DNA from: Myroides sp. N17-2
GTDB taxonomy: Bacteria > Bacteroidota > Bacteroidia > Flavobacteriales > Flavobacteriaceae
Direction: 5' to 3'
DNA: 64,000 nucleotides
Assembly: GCF_002286775.1 (NCBI RefSeq)
Contig: NZ_NSGJ01000015.1
Coordinates: 1-64,000 of the forward strand
Below are positions 34,503-43,315 of the stretch, in pieces. Position 1 is the first letter of the stretch, and each line of letters opens with the position of its first letter. The notes below the pieces were generated by a model. That model was not told the DNA's origin. It searched no databases and saw nothing but the letters and a program-made list of their open reading frames with translations. Both the position numbers and the translations under genes were made by a program.

Positions 34503-35732
34503 ATGAAGTGTGCTTTTTCTTTTTATTTAAGTCTGATTTCCATATTTTGTTTTGGACAATACACCCATAAGGATTTTAATAATGATCTAGATTTTGTGTA
34601 TGAAAATTTAAAGAAATCAGCTTCTTATAAAACACAAAGTTATAAACATAAAGTTATAACTAATAAATATATAGAGCTAAAAGATTCAGTGATAACACTT
34701 AATATACTAGATAGCTATATGAAACTGTATAGCTTAGTAGATGAGGTAGATGATTATCACAATGAGATATATGGGAACACTCCAAGCTTTAAATATGAAG
34801 ATATAAAGGATGAATCATTTTTAACAGGTATTCTCAATGAACCACGTTATAATTTCTATCCCAAATCTATAATGAACCTGGATAGTCTAGAAACGGTTTT
34901 GTCTAAAAAGATGTTGACAGATTATGAAGGCATTTACTATTATAAAGAGTATTTTAAATTAGCTATTATACAGAAATCTGCTACGTTATTTGAAGGTATC
35001 ATTTTAGATACTAAGATACCGTCATGGCGACAAGGCGAAACTATATTGTATTTAGTCTATAAAGGAAATAATAGATTTAGATTGTTCAGTGGTAAGTTCA
35101 TCGATAAACAACTTATTTCTACTATAGATCATTTTAGAGCAGGAAGATTTCTAAGTTTAAATTGGGAGAAAGAGAGAACAACAATGGATTATTATAATGT
35201 TGGTTTTCCAACAGAACCATTTACCAAGAAAGAGCTAAATGCTGAGTGTACTTATATCAAATTAGGAAGCTTCGATTCATCAAATAAAGGTATTAAAGAT
35301 GCTACTGCTTTTTATAACTCCATTAAAGATAATCTGATAAGTAAGAATCTTATTCTTGATTTAAGAAATAATAGTGGAGGAGGAGACAAGAGCTCTGCAC
35401 AGTTTTATAACCTGTTTAAGAAGTTTAAAGGAAATATATATGTACTTGTAAATTTTAATACCATTAGTAATGCAGAGCAATTTACACTAAAATTGAAGAA
35501 ATTTAATAATGTGATGGTATTAGGTGATAATACCAGAGGAATGCTTACTTATGGTAGAAATTATGCTGTAGATAAGGTAAGTTCTTCTGCTCTTTTTAGA
35601 ATACATTTTACGGATATAAATACGCATTGGCGCGAGTATTTACCCTATGAGGGAAAAGGAGTGACACCTGATTTCTATTTATCATCTACTGAAGACTGGA
35701 TAGAACAGGTAGTCAGAAAGTATTGTGAATAA
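34503..35732 (+). CDS. S41-family peptidase-like exported protein
   Basis: About 409 residues from the ATG at 34503 (a TTG at 34497 would add two). Signal peptide about 1-19 (ending IFCFGQ). The C-terminal half is the S41 (CtpA/tricorn core) fold: TYIKLGSFDS, LILDLRNNSGGGDKSSAQF and NTISNAEQFTLKL, where Ser lies at the usual nucleophile position. A PDZ domain is not evident, so it belongs to the short tail-less group. Expected to cleave peptides in the periplasm or outside. Confidence 0.82.
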   Translation: MKCAFSFYLSLISIFCFGQYTHKDFNNDLDFVYENLKKSASYKTQSYKHKVITNKYIELKDSVITLNILDSYMKLYSLVDEVDDYHNEIYGNTPSFKYEDIKDESFLTGILNEPRYNFYPKSIMNLDSLETVLSKKMLTDYEGIYYYKEYFKLAIIQKSATLFEGIILDTKIPSWRQGETILYLVYKGNNRFRLFSGKFIDKQLISTIDHFRAGRFLSLNWEKERTTMDYYNVGFPTEPFTKKELNAECTYIKLGSFDSSNKGIKDATAFYNSIKDNLISKNLILDLRNNSGGGDKSSAQFYNLFKKFKGNIYVLVNFNTISNAEQFTLKLKKFNNVMVLGDNTRGMLTYGRNYAVDKVSSSALFRIHFTDINTHWREYLPYEGKGVTPDFYLSSTEDWIEQVVRKYCE

Positions 35733-35800
35733 CAGCAATGTAAATAGTAGAATGTATAGATAGTGTTCCTACTATTTATAGTAACTATCTTAATCCGATA

Positions 35801-36643
35801 TTAGTAAAAGTCAGCTTCTATCCAGTCTTTTTGGTTAGTTAGAATATCTTGAGAATCTACTACTTCATTATTTTTGATTAGCTGTACAGAGATAGTTTGA
35901 GGTCGATTATGAAGTTTAATGATATAAAAACCCTTATCATTAATAGCTACCTTCTCTCTATTATTAATGAGAATATGAGTCGTCTTAGTATCAAAAGAGT
36001 TTTTGATATGCCCAAATAAAACAAATTCTTCTTTAGTCATATACGGTGGGCTATATTCATTAGTGTAGTTATCTAACATATATTGTTTACTAGATTCTAA
36101 ACCCAGCTGAATGGTATTCTTTTCAGCATCAATGTCGATAGGATAAGGAAGAGTATCTTGTGTATCTGACCAATACTTTATTTGAAAACCATAGGTCTGA
36201 ACTTTATTGTTTCGGACATTTAATCTATCTGTAAACCAAGCGTATTCTTGATTTGTAATAATTTGCATAGTAAAGAGATCTGATATAAAGTTTTTGTGTT
36301 TCTCTTGTATTTTCCCACCAGCGTGTTGTATGATATAGTATAGGTTAGACAGAGATTCATTGTTTAGGCTGATCTGTTTATTTAAATATGAATCTAGAAG
36401 AGGTAAGGCTAATTGTTGATTTTCGATATCAATTTTAGACATTGCTATATAACAGTCAGAAAGCTCTTTTTGATCACTATTAGGATTAGAGCTGAGTTTT
36501 TCACAACGTTTACGGATGTCTTGTTCTTTCTGGAACAGTTCTGATATAAGTAAGTTAGGATCCTTGTCTTTCAGTTCTTGTGAGAATACTGTACTCGAAG
36601 AAAGTATGCAACTAGTTAATAGAATATGTTTTAAAGTGGTCAT
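35801..36643 (-). CDS. DUF6624-like exported protein, diverged
   Basis: A 280-residue protein with a signal peptide (about 1-21, ending STVFSQ). The segment EYAWFTDRLNVRNNKVQTYG resembles DUF6624 (T-D-R-x-x-V-R-x-x-K-x-Q-x-Y-G), followed by LPYPIDIDAEKNTIQLGLES where the family has an R-R-x-x-x-G-L end. The last 90 residues add a beta domain. A closer family member sits at 26926-27732. Function unknown. Confidence 0.65.
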   Translation of the reverse strand: MTTLKHILLTSCILSSSTVFSQELKDKDPNLLISELFQKEQDIRKRCEKLSSNPNSDQKELSDCYIAMSKIDIENQQLALPLLDSYLNKQISLNNESLSNLYYIIQHAGGKIQEKHKNFISDLFTMQIITNQEYAWFTDRLNVRNNKVQTYGFQIKYWSDTQDTLPYPIDIDAEKNTIQLGLESSKQYMLDNYTNEYSPPYMTKEEFVLFGHIKNSFDTKTTHILINNREKVAINDKGFYIIKLHNRPQTISVQLIKNNEVVDSQDILTNQKDWIEADFY

Positions 36644-37034
36644 TATGTATTTTTTATGGTATAATTACGGATGTTTCTTGATCAGCCCAATATAAATAGA
36701 GTTTATTTATTCTTCTACCCTATATTTATGTAGTTTAGAATTGGTTTGTATCATAATAATGTAATAATAGGAAAAAAATATCACATAACGTTAAGTAAAG
36801 TGTTGAAATTAGTGTGATTACTTAAAAATAGCTCTGCTTTTGCCTATTTACCTTTGCTAGTATTTCATCTTAGATCATCTTTTATTATTAGCATAATTAT
36901 AGAGCTAGATAAGGTCTGGGCAGCCTCAGTTAATTTAAACTTTAAACAGGAGAACAGTCCCTGATTAATAGAAGAAGCATCGTCGACTAACGTAGCCTCA
37001 GTTCCATTATGTACGGGGTATTCTCCACTAATTG
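36644..37034. other. Gene-free stretch before tRNA-Ser copy 2
   Basis: About 390 bases. On the minus strand a frame continues from the tRNA region to 36865, but it starts within the tRNA and has no recognisable protein. The part 36900-37030 is less AT-rich than its surroundings and might be remnant sequence of something inserted next to the tRNA. Confidence 0.4.
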
Positions 37035-37054
37035 GGTGCAAATTAGGTGCACAT
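37035..37054. repeat. 20-bp direct repeat, copy 2 (GTGCA-N7-TGCAC)
   Basis: Identical to 21917-21936, at the same place relative to the second tRNA-Ser gene. Confidence 0.6.
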
Positions 37055-37059
37055 TGAGT

Positions 37060-37095
37060 AAAAAAAAGCCCGACAACTAGTGTTATCGGGCTTTT
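37060..37095 (-). terminator. Terminator of tRNA-Ser copy 2
   Basis: On the minus strand AGCCCGATAAC pairs with GTTGTCGGGCT (one G-T pair), then eight T. Same design as for copy 1. Confidence 0.88.
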
Positions 37096-37098
37096 CAG

Positions 37099-37183
37099 CG
37101 GAGGAAGAGGGATTCGAACCCCCGGACCTGTTACAGTCAACAGTTTTCAAGACTGCCGCAATCGACCACTCTGCCATTCCTCC
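37099..37183 (-). tRNA. tRNA-Ser(UGA), copy 2
   Basis: 85 bases, identical to the copy at 21981-22065: acceptor GGAGGAA/TTCCTCC, discriminator G, anticodon TGA in CTTGAAA, long variable arm and no encoded CCA. Same orientation as copy 1, 15.1 kb away. Confidence 0.97.
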
Positions 37184-37214
37184 TTTGGTCTGCTATACTT
37201 TCGTATTGCGAGTG

Positions 37215-37245
37215 CAAATATACAGCAAAGTATGATGTTTGCAAG
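37215..37245 (-). promoter_or_regulatory. Promoter of tRNA-Ser copy 2
   Basis: On the minus strand CTTG, 19 bases, TATATTTG. The -7 box and the 10 bases after it equal those of copy 1, while the spacer between the boxes differs. Confidence 0.85.
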
Positions 37246-37817
37246 GTTTTTTGAAATAAATATTAGTGTTTTTTATATTGGTTTTTGTAACTTGTTTATT
37301 TTGAATTGATAAAGGCGTTGTAGAATAACTACTGATAGGTTAAAGAACTTAAATGGATGTTGCACTATACAAAAGTTTCAATGTATTTGATGTGATTGTG
37401 TTTAAAGGGAATTGCTATAATTACTGTTTACGGTTATTGATGACTATTTGGTCTGCTTTTTATACTAGTTGTAATTTGGTATTCAATGTTTCTGTAAGAG
37501 AATTTAGGTTGAGGTATGATGAGGTAATATTTTAGTGATTAGATATTGAGATAAGGATCAGCAAACCTAGAATCAAAATAAGCAGTGGATAATTATGAGT
37601 TGGGATGCTTTAGGAGAAGTGATTTTGGGAGTTAGACGGAGTGTAGTGAATAGTGTCAGAAGGAATATTGTCAGAAGGAATATTGTAGTTGATTCTTGAC
37701 GTATTAAGTAGAGTGGATTATGTGTATTCATATAAAATACTGTTTATTAATGAAATAAGTTTTTTAGAAGAGTAGAATAATAAGTGTTAAAAAAAATGTC
37801 TTCAACTAGCTTAAATG
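37246..37817. other. Gene-free stretch before thrS
   Basis: About 570 bases. A 60-codon frame at 37353-37535 (plus strand) has an odd composition, no promoter and no family, and I do not accept it. A 15-bp perfect tandem duplication lies at 37655-37684. No terminator was seen. Confidence 0.4.
37655..37684. repeat. 15-bp perfect tandem duplication
   Basis: GTCAGAAGGAATATT occurs twice in direct succession (37655-37669 and 37670-37684). Confidence 0.8.
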
Positions 37818-37848
37818 TTGTGATTCTGTTGTAAAACTTGTATATTTG
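37818..37848 (+). promoter_or_regulatory. Promoter of thrS-infC-rpmI-rplT
   Basis: TTG at 37818-37820, 20 bases, TATATTTG at 37841-37848. The thrS ATG is 23 bases downstream of the -7 box. Confidence 0.75.
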
Positions 37849-37870
37849 CGTTTTATTTTTTAAAAGTATT

Positions 37871-39823
37871 ATGATAAAAATTACATTACCAGACGGTTCA
37901 GTGAAAGAGTTCGCCTCAGGCGTAACTCCTTTTGATGTTGCAAAAAGTATAAGTGAAGGATTAGCTAGAAATATTATTTCGGCAAGCTTCAATGGTACCA
38001 CCATCGAAACCATGACACCAATGACCACGGATGGTAGTTTAGTTTTATATTCTTGGAATGATGATGAGGGGAAGAAAGCTTTTTGGCACTCAACTTCTCA
38101 CGTTATGGCACAGGCGTTACAAGATTTATATCCAGGTATTAAGTTGACTATAGGGCCAGCGATAACAAATGGATTCTACTACGATGTGGATTTTATGGAT
38201 CATAAAGTAACAGATGCTGATTTCAAGACTATTGAAGATAAAGTGTTAGAAATTGCACGTGGTAAACATGAATTTACAATGCGTTCAGCATCTAAAGCTG
38301 AAGCATTAGAGTTTTATAAAAAAGAAGAAAATCCTTATAAAGTTGAGTTGATTGAGAACTTAGCTGATGGAACGATTACTTTCTGTGATCACGATACGTT
38401 TACAGATTTATGTCGTGGAGGTCATATTCCTAATACAGGAATTATCAAAGCGTTTAAGGTGTTGTCTATCGCAGGTGCTTACTGGAGAGGAGATGAAAAA
38501 AATAAACAGTTAACACGTGTTTATGGTATTTCTTTCCCTAAACAGAAAGACTTAACTGAATACTTAGCATTATTAGAGGAAGCGAAGAAACGCGATCACC
38601 GTAAGTTAGGTAAAGAATTAGAGTTGTTTACATTCTCTCAAAAAGTAGGTCAAGGGTTGCCATTATGGTTACCAAAAGGAGCTGCATTGAGAGATAGATT
38701 AGAGCAGTTCTTGCGTAAAGCACAGAAAAAAGCAGGATATGAGCAGGTAGTAACTCCTCATATTGGTCAAAAAGAGCTTTATGTTACATCTGGACATTAT
38801 GCAAAATATGGAGCTGATAGCTTCCAACCAATACATACTCCGGTAGAAGGAGAAGAGTTCTTATTAAAACCAATGAACTGTCCTCACCACTGTGAGATTT
38901 ACAATGCAAAACCTTGGTCTTATAAAGATTTACCTAAGCGTTTTGCTGAGTTCGGAACAGTATATCGTTATGAGCAATCAGGAGAATTACACGGATTAAC
39001 TCGTGTAAGAGGATTTACTCAAGATGATGCGCATATCTTCTGTACTCCAGAACAATTAGATGAAGAGTTTAAAAAAGTAATTGACTTAGTATTATACGTT
39101 TTTGGATCTTTAGGATTCGAGAACTTTACAGCTCAAGTATCAGTACGTGATTTAAGCAATCCTGATAAGTATATAGGAAATGTAGAGAATTGGGAGAAAG
39201 CTGAGAATGCGATCATCAATGCGGCTAAAGATAAGGGACTTAATTATGTGATCGAGAGTGGAGAAGCTGCTTTCTATGGTCCTAAATTAGACTTTATGGT
39301 TAAAGATGCATTAGGTAGAAGTTGGCAGTTGGGAACTATTCAGGTAGATTATAATTTACCAGAACGTTTCGAGTTAACATATAAAGGATCAGATAACGAA
39401 TTACACCGTCCTGTGATGATTCACAGAGCGCCATTCGGATCTATGGAGCGTTTTATCGCAATTCTTTTAGAGCATACAGGGGGTAATTTCCCATTATGGT
39501 TAATGCCAGAGCAGGCTATAATCCTGTCTTTGAGTGAGAAGTATGAAAAATATGCTAAAAAAGTTTTAGATTTGCTAGAAAATAGCGAAATTCGCGCCGT
39601 GGTAGATAATCGTAATGAGACTATCGGTAGAAAGATTAGAGAAGCAGAGGTACAGAAATACCCATATATGTTGATCGTAGGGGAGGAAGAAGAGAAAAAT
39701 GGTACGATTTCTGTAAGAAGACATGGTGATGACGGTAAGTCTAATCAAACAATGAAAATAGAAGAGTTTATCGCTCAAGTAAATTTAGAGGTAAGCAGTT
39801 CTGTTAAACAATTTGGAGAATAA
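37871..39823 (+). CDS. thrS: Threonyl-tRNA synthetase
   Basis: Charges tRNA-Thr. The 650-residue protein has a TGS domain (about 1-60: [16 protein letters not shown]), an editing domain with [11 protein letters not shown] and the zinc/HxxxH region [13 protein letters not shown], the class II core with motif 2 ([20 protein letters not shown]), [10 protein letters not shown], the Cys of the zinc site in [13 protein letters not shown], motif 3 [11 protein letters not shown], and the anticodon-binding domain at the C-terminus. The ATG at 37871 is chosen over a TTG at 37838 that overlaps the promoter. First gene of the translation operon. Confidence 0.97.
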   Translation: MIKITLPDGSVKEFASGVTPFDVAKSISEGLARNIISASFNGTTIETMTPMTTDGSLVLYSWNDDEGKKAFWHSTSHVMAQALQDLYPGIKLTIGPAITNGFYYDVDFMDHKVTDADFKTIEDKVLEIARGKHEFTMRSASKAEALEFYKKEENPYKVELIENLADGTITFCDHDTFTDLCRGGHIPNTGIIKAFKVLSIAGAYWRGDEKNKQLTRVYGISFPKQKDLTEYLALLEEAKKRDHRKLGKELELFTFSQKVGQGLPLWLPKGAALRDRLEQFLRKAQKKAGYEQVVTPHIGQKELYVTSGHYAKYGADSFQPIHTPVEGEEFLLKPMNCPHHCEIYNAKPWSYKDLPKRFAEFGTVYRYEQSGELHGLTRVRGFTQDDAHIFCTPEQLDEEFKKVIDLVLYVFGSLGFENFTAQVSVRDLSNPDKYIGNVENWEKAENAIINAAKDKGLNYVIESGEAAFYGPKLDFMVKDALGRSWQLGTIQVDYNLPERFELTYKGSDNELHRPVMIHRAPFGSMERFIAILLEHTGGNFPLWLMPEQAIILSLSEKYEKYAKKVLDLLENSEIRAVVDNRNETIGRKIREAEVQKYPYMLIVGEEEEKNGTISVRRHGDDGKSNQTMKIEEFIAQVNLEVSSSVKQFGE

Positions 39824-39868
39824 AGAACGTATAACGCTTGATGTACAAGCACATAAAATATTATAGCC

Positions 39869-40423
39869 ATAGCAATAAGACAAAACAGAGGTAGAAATCC
39901 TCGCGAAGAAAAGAAAGATGCGCACAAAATAAACGGTGCCATCCGAGTTCCTGAAGTTCGTCTTGTAGGAGACAACGTCGAAGCAGGTGTGTTTAAATTA
40001 GCTGACGCAATGCGTTTAGCTGAAGAATTAGAGTTGGATTTAGTTGAAATTTCACCAAACGCTGAACCTCCTGTTTGTAAGATTACTGATTATAATAAAT
40101 TTCTTTACGAACAAAAGAAGCGTGAAAAAATACTTAAAGCTAAATCTACGCAAATCACTGTAAAAGAGATCCGTTTCGGTCCTCAAACAGATGAGCATGA
40201 TTATGAGTTTAAGAAAAAAAATGCGGTTAAGTTCTTGAAAGAAGGATCTAAATTAAAAGCATTCGTATTCTTTAAAGGAAGATCTATTATTTATAAAGAT
40301 CAAGGACAAATCTTATTATTAAGATTAGCTCAAGATCTTGAGGAGTTTGGTAAAGTAGAAACTATGCCAGTTTTAGAGGGTAAACGTATGACTATGTTTA
40401 TCGCGCCTAAAAAGAAAAAATAG
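39869..40423 (+). CDS. infC: Translation initiation factor IF-3 with a non-AUG start
   Basis: Binds the 30S subunit and checks start-codon choice. The conserved frame begins [20 protein letters not shown], continues through [13 protein letters not shown] and [20 protein letters not shown], and ends MFIAPKKKK. No ATG lies between the in-frame TAA at 39854-39856 and the conserved N-terminus: translation must begin at AUA 39869 (giving M-AIRQN, 184 residues) or at AUU 39860. A later GTG (39989) would remove a third of the N-domain. Rare start codons are a known autoregulation device for infC. It follows thrS by 45 bases. Confidence 0.93.
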   Translation: MAIRQNRGRNPREEKKDAHKINGAIRVPEVRLVGDNVEAGVFKLADAMRLAEELELDLVEISPNAEPPVCKITDYNKFLYEQKKREKILKAKSTQITVKEIRFGPQTDEHDYEFKKKNAVKFLKEGSKLKAFVFFKGRSIIYKDQGQILLLRLAQDLEEFGKVETMPVLEGKRMTMFIAPKKKK

Positions 40424-40476
40424 TATTTAGTATATTAAGATAGTTAAGTAAGATAATCATTAATACCTAGGAAATA

Positions 40477-40674
40477 ATGCCTAAAATGAAAACTAAATCT
40501 AGTGCTAAGAAACGTTTCAAGTTGACTGGTTCTGGAAAAATCAAAAGAAAACACGCTTTTAAAAGTCACATTTTGACTAAAAAATCTAAAAAGCGTAAAT
40601 TAGCTTTAACTCACTCTGGATTAGTGTCTAAAGCAGATACTCATAGTATCAAAAATCAATTAAGATTAGTTTAA
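40477..40674 (+). CDS. rpmI: 50S ribosomal protein L35
   Basis: A 65-residue very basic protein. [20 protein letters not shown] at the start and [24 protein letters not shown] body are characteristic of L35. It lies between infC and rplT, the usual bacterial order. Confidence 0.97.
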   Translation: MPKMKTKSSAKKRFKLTGSGKIKRKHAFKSHILTKKSKKRKLALTHSGLVSKADTHSIKNQLRLV

Positions 40675-40777
40675 TCTTAATCTCGGTTAAAATTATTTAA
40701 TAACCCTGGAGTGGTGCAAATTAATTTTTGGAAGTGTTTGAAATAAAGCCGCCCACTACAAAAACACATTTTTAGAA

Positions 40778-41122
40778 ATGGCAAGATCAGTAAACTCAGT
40801 AGCTTCAAGAGCAAGAAGAAAAAGAATTTTGAAGCAAGCCAAAGGATTCTTTGGTAGACGTAAAAACGTTTGGACAGTAGCGAAAAACGCGGTAGAAAAA
40901 GCAATGGTATATGCTTACCGTGACAGAAAACAAAAGAAAAGAAACTTCCGTGCTTTATGGATTATGCGTATCAACGCTGGTGCAAGATTACATGGAATGA
41001 GCTATTCTCAATTCATGGGTAAAATCAAAGCTAACAATATCGAATTGAACCGTAAAGTTCTTGCAGATTTAGCAATGAATCACCCTGAAGCTTTCGCAGC
41101 TATCGTTAATAGAGTAAAATAA
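40778..41122 (+). CDS. rplT: 50S ribosomal protein L20
   Basis: A 114-residue 23S rRNA-binding assembly protein. It starts [20 protein letters not shown] and has the conserved [35 protein letters not shown] and [15 protein letters not shown] blocks. Last gene of the operon; the 103-base gap after rpmI may hold a leader structure, as L20 represses its own operon in other bacteria, but I did not establish one here. A terminator follows. Confidence 0.97.
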   Translation: MARSVNSVASRARRKRILKQAKGFFGRRKNVWTVAKNAVEKAMVYAYRDRKQKKRNFRALWIMRINAGARLHGMSYSQFMGKIKANNIELNRKVLADLAMNHPEAFAAIVNRVK

Positions 41123-41163
41123 TAAACGTTTGTCAAATCGGATTAATCTTACTTAATATATTT

Positions 41164-41194
41164 AAAGCCCTACTGTACGCAGTAGGGCTTTTTT
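41164..41194 (+). terminator. Terminator of the thrS-infC-rpmI-rplT operon
   Basis: A 12-pair stem (AAAGCCCTACTG with its complement) around TACG, then six T. Confidence 0.93.
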
Positions 41195-41258
41195 ATTTTA
41201 CAATAGTTGATAGTTTATTTTTTAGGTTTAAGTTTGGTATTACTAAACTTAAAGCAAT

Positions 41259-41777
41259 ATGGAATTAAAGAATGTAGAGTTTAAAGCTCGTGTAGCTGAT
41301 CTAGCTGTGATGGAAGAAAGGTTAAGTGGATTAGAGTTTGTTTTAGACGGTGTTTATACCCAAGTGGATACTTATTATAATGTGCCTATCGGTAGGGTGA
41401 AATTGAGAGAATATGATACATATAGCTCTTTGATCTATTATAATCGTGCTGATGGAATAGATGCAAAAGGATCTGATGTTATCTATTATAAACACGAGAA
41501 GAATGCTGCTTTAGGAGGCATCTTAGAATTGCAGTTTGGGATAAAAGTAAAGGTGTCTAAGGTGCGTAAGGTTTTGAAGTATAAGAACGTCAGTGTACAT
41601 CTCGATAATGTAGAGGGTTTAGGTCTTTTTGTAGAAGTAGAAGCGTGTAGTGTAGGTGCGGAAGAAGGTGTGGATTTAAAAGTACAATGCGATGAGTTTT
41701 TTAAACTTCTTCAGTTAAAGCAAGAGGATTTGGTAGCGGTGTCTTATAGTGATTTGTTATTGGCACAAGAGAAATAG
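41259..41777 (+). CDS. CYTH-domain protein (class IV adenylate cyclase-like)
   Basis: A 172-residue triphosphate-tunnel enzyme. Motifs of the CYTH fold: ELKNVEFKARV (ExExK-like start), QVDTYYNVPIGRVKLRE, YYNRADG, KVRKVLKYKNVSVHLD, VEGLGLFVEVEA and the end SYSDLLL. These match the short class IV adenylate cyclases and thiamine-triphosphatase-like proteins; the HxRxR part is represented by KVRKV. Reaction on a nucleoside or organic triphosphate is expected; cAMP formation is not proven. Single-gene unit between terminators. Confidence 0.82.
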   Translation: MELKNVEFKARVADLAVMEERLSGLEFVLDGVYTQVDTYYNVPIGRVKLREYDTYSSLIYYNRADGIDAKGSDVIYYKHEKNAALGGILELQFGIKVKVSKVRKVLKYKNVSVHLDNVEGLGLFVEVEACSVGAEEGVDLKVQCDEFFKLLQLKQEDLVAVSYSDLLLAQEK

Positions 41778-41780
41778 TTT

Positions 41781-41827
41781 AAAAAGAAACGACCATAAAA
41801 ACTTAGTTTTTATGGTCGTTTCTTTTT
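41781..41827. terminator. Bidirectional terminator
   Basis: A perfect 23-pair stem (AAAAAGAAACGACC... with its complement) and a one- to three-base apex. A and T tracts on both sides let it end both the CYTH gene (+) and the ftsE-like gene (-). Confidence 0.93.
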
Positions 41828-41843
41828 TATAGTTGATCCTGTT

Positions 41844-42533
41844 TTATCCATGAGTAGTACGGTGTACTACTTCGAATAGTGTACCTGCATCACATTTTAA
41901 TGTTTTGGCAGGGAATTTTAATAGTAAAGCATAGTCATGTGTCACCATGATAATTGTTCTACCATTTTTATTGATATTTAGGAGTAACTCCATTACTTCT
42001 GCACTTGTTTGAGGATCTAGGTTACCAGTAGGCTCATCAGCTAAGATAAGGTCTGGATCATTTAATAGTGCTCTAGCGATAGCAATTCTTTGTTGTTCTC
42101 CACCTGATAGTTGATGAGGCATTTTCTCGATATGTGCTAGCATGTTTACATTGTCTAGAACTTCGTGTATTTTTCTGCTCATCGCTTCTTTTTCTGACCA
42201 ACCCGTAGCCTTTAATGCGAAGTATAAGTTAGCGTAGACTGTTCTATCAGGAAGTAGTTTGAAATCTTGAAATACGATACCTAATGATCTTCTTAAGTAA
42301 GGGATGTCCTTTTCTTTTAACATTTTTAGATCATAGTCAACGATCGATCCCTCACCAACTTCTAATGGTAAGTCGGCATAAAGTGTCTTCATAAAGCTAC
42401 TTTTACCTGAACCTGTTTTACCTATAATATATAGGAATTCTCCTTTATTAACCTCTAAGTTTACATTAGAAAGTACTTTGTGTTTATTCTGGAAGATATC
42501 AACTCCTTGAAGGGATAAAACTGTCTTTGACAT
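41844..42533 (-). CDS. ftsE: FtsE-like ABC transporter ATP-binding protein
   Basis: A 229-residue ABC ATPase. Walker A GKTGSGKSS (about 38-46), Q-loop GIVFQDFKLLP, signature HQLSGGEQQRIAIARAL, Walker B LILADEPTGNLD and H-loop VTHDY are complete. FQDFKLLPDRTVYANL is the FtsE-type Q-loop. FtsE works with the membrane protein FtsX to activate peptidoglycan hydrolases at the septum; ftsX is not next to it here, which is usual for Bacteroidetes. LolD-type ATPases are similar, so the symbol carries some doubt. Confidence 0.82.
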   Translation of the reverse strand: MSKTVLSLQGVDIFQNKHKVLSNVNLEVNKGEFLYIIGKTGSGKSSFMKTLYADLPLEVGEGSIVDYDLKMLKEKDIPYLRRSLGIVFQDFKLLPDRTVYANLYFALKATGWSEKEAMSRKIHEVLDNVNMLAHIEKMPHQLSGGEQQRIAIARALLNDPDLILADEPTGNLDPQTSAEVMELLLNINKNGRTIIMVTHDYALLLKFPAKTLKCDAGTLFEVVHRTTHG

Positions 42534-42970
42534 AGTAATCGTAAATTTTGTGGTAAAAGTACTAAGATAAACAATAATAACGTAGTTGTTGTAGTGAAAA
42601 TATCATCAGATAGAAGAAAGTTTAGAGGTGTAATAGAAATTGTATCTAAATATAGACAAACTATAGATATTGATATTAAAATCAAAAGGGGAAACCTGCT
42701 TCAGATTTCCCCTTTTGTTCTAACTAACCAATATTATTTACTTATATTTTATTTCATAATGTTCTTGTTTGTTTACAGTACAAAGATGTTGTTTTTGTTT
42801 GTCTTCTAGATTAAGTAAAAGTTATGAAATAGCTAATAGATTGTATTGTTTTTGTATTGCTACTTAACCACAATGTGATCAAACTGTTTTGTTAAAATAA
42901 TTATATTTATCGCAATATGTAGTTTGGTGGAGATTGAGTTTAGTAATTTTGTGATAAATATTTAGATAAA
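42534..42970. other. Divergent gap with an orphan terminator-like hairpin
   Basis: 437 bases between ftsE (-) and lrgA (+). At 42688-42717 AAAAGGGGAAACCTG pairs with CAGATTTCCCCTTTT (one mismatch), a terminator-like hairpin. No gene ends here: a 71-codon frame (42594-42809) runs through it and is not convincing. A short untranslated RNA ending at the hairpin is possible, but I saw no good promoter for it. Confidence 0.45.
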
Positions 42971-43315
42971 ATGAATTTAATTAAACAGGTGGCAATTGTT
43001 ATTGGTTGTCTTGCCTTTGGAGAATTAGTAGTTTATCTGACAGGATTAAAACTACCATCAAGTATTATAGGCTTAATAGCATTATTTACACTGCTTAAAC
43101 TTAAGTGGGTGAAGGTAGTTGACATCGGTGGAATCACTGATTTCTTAATTAAGAACATGGGGATTTTCTTTGTACCACCTTGTGTAGCTATGTTGAATTA
43201 TTTTGGTATTCTAAGTAAATCGATAGTTCCTATTGTTGTTGCAACACTTGTTAGTACAGCGATTGTGATTTTTGTAACTGGATTTACTCATCAATTATTA
43301 AGAAAGAAGAAATGA
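42971..43315 (+). CDS. lrgA: LrgA/CidA-family holin-like membrane protein
   Basis: A 114-residue protein with four TM segments (about 5-23, 30-47, 60-82 and 90-108). GCLAFGELVVYLTGLKLPSS and the conserved NMGIFFVPPCVAMLNYF match LrgA/CidA. These proteins affect autolysis and export of small metabolites such as pyruvate. Its stop overlaps the ATG of lrgB by 4 bases (ATGA), so the two are coupled. LrgAB is controlled by LytSR in Staphylococcus; a LytS/LytTR pair exists at 3.9-5.8 kb here, but a link is only a guess. Confidence 0.9.
   Translation: MNLIKQVAIVIGCLAFGELVVYLTGLKLPSSIIGLIALFTLLKLKWVKVVDIGGITDFLIKNMGIFFVPPCVAMLNYFGILSKSIVPIVVATLVSTAIVIFVTGFTHQLLRKKK

Noticed and set aside
36865..37140. 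91-codon frame overlapping tRNA-Ser copy 2
   Set aside because: Its first third is read from the tRNA gene itself; the rest has no recognisable protein. The same applies to the 74-codon frame over copy 1 (21962-22186).
21917..37245. Complete integrative element between the tRNA genes
   Set aside because: No integrase, excisionase, mobilisation or phage gene was found inside, and a likely core nucleoid gene lies within, so I report only the direct repeat.
37353..37535. 60-codon open frame before thrS
   Set aside because: No promoter or family, and composition like non-coding DNA nearby.
42594..42809. 71-codon open frame between ftsE and lrgA
   Set aside because: It runs through a terminator-like hairpin, ends in a low-complexity Phe/Leu stretch and matches no family.
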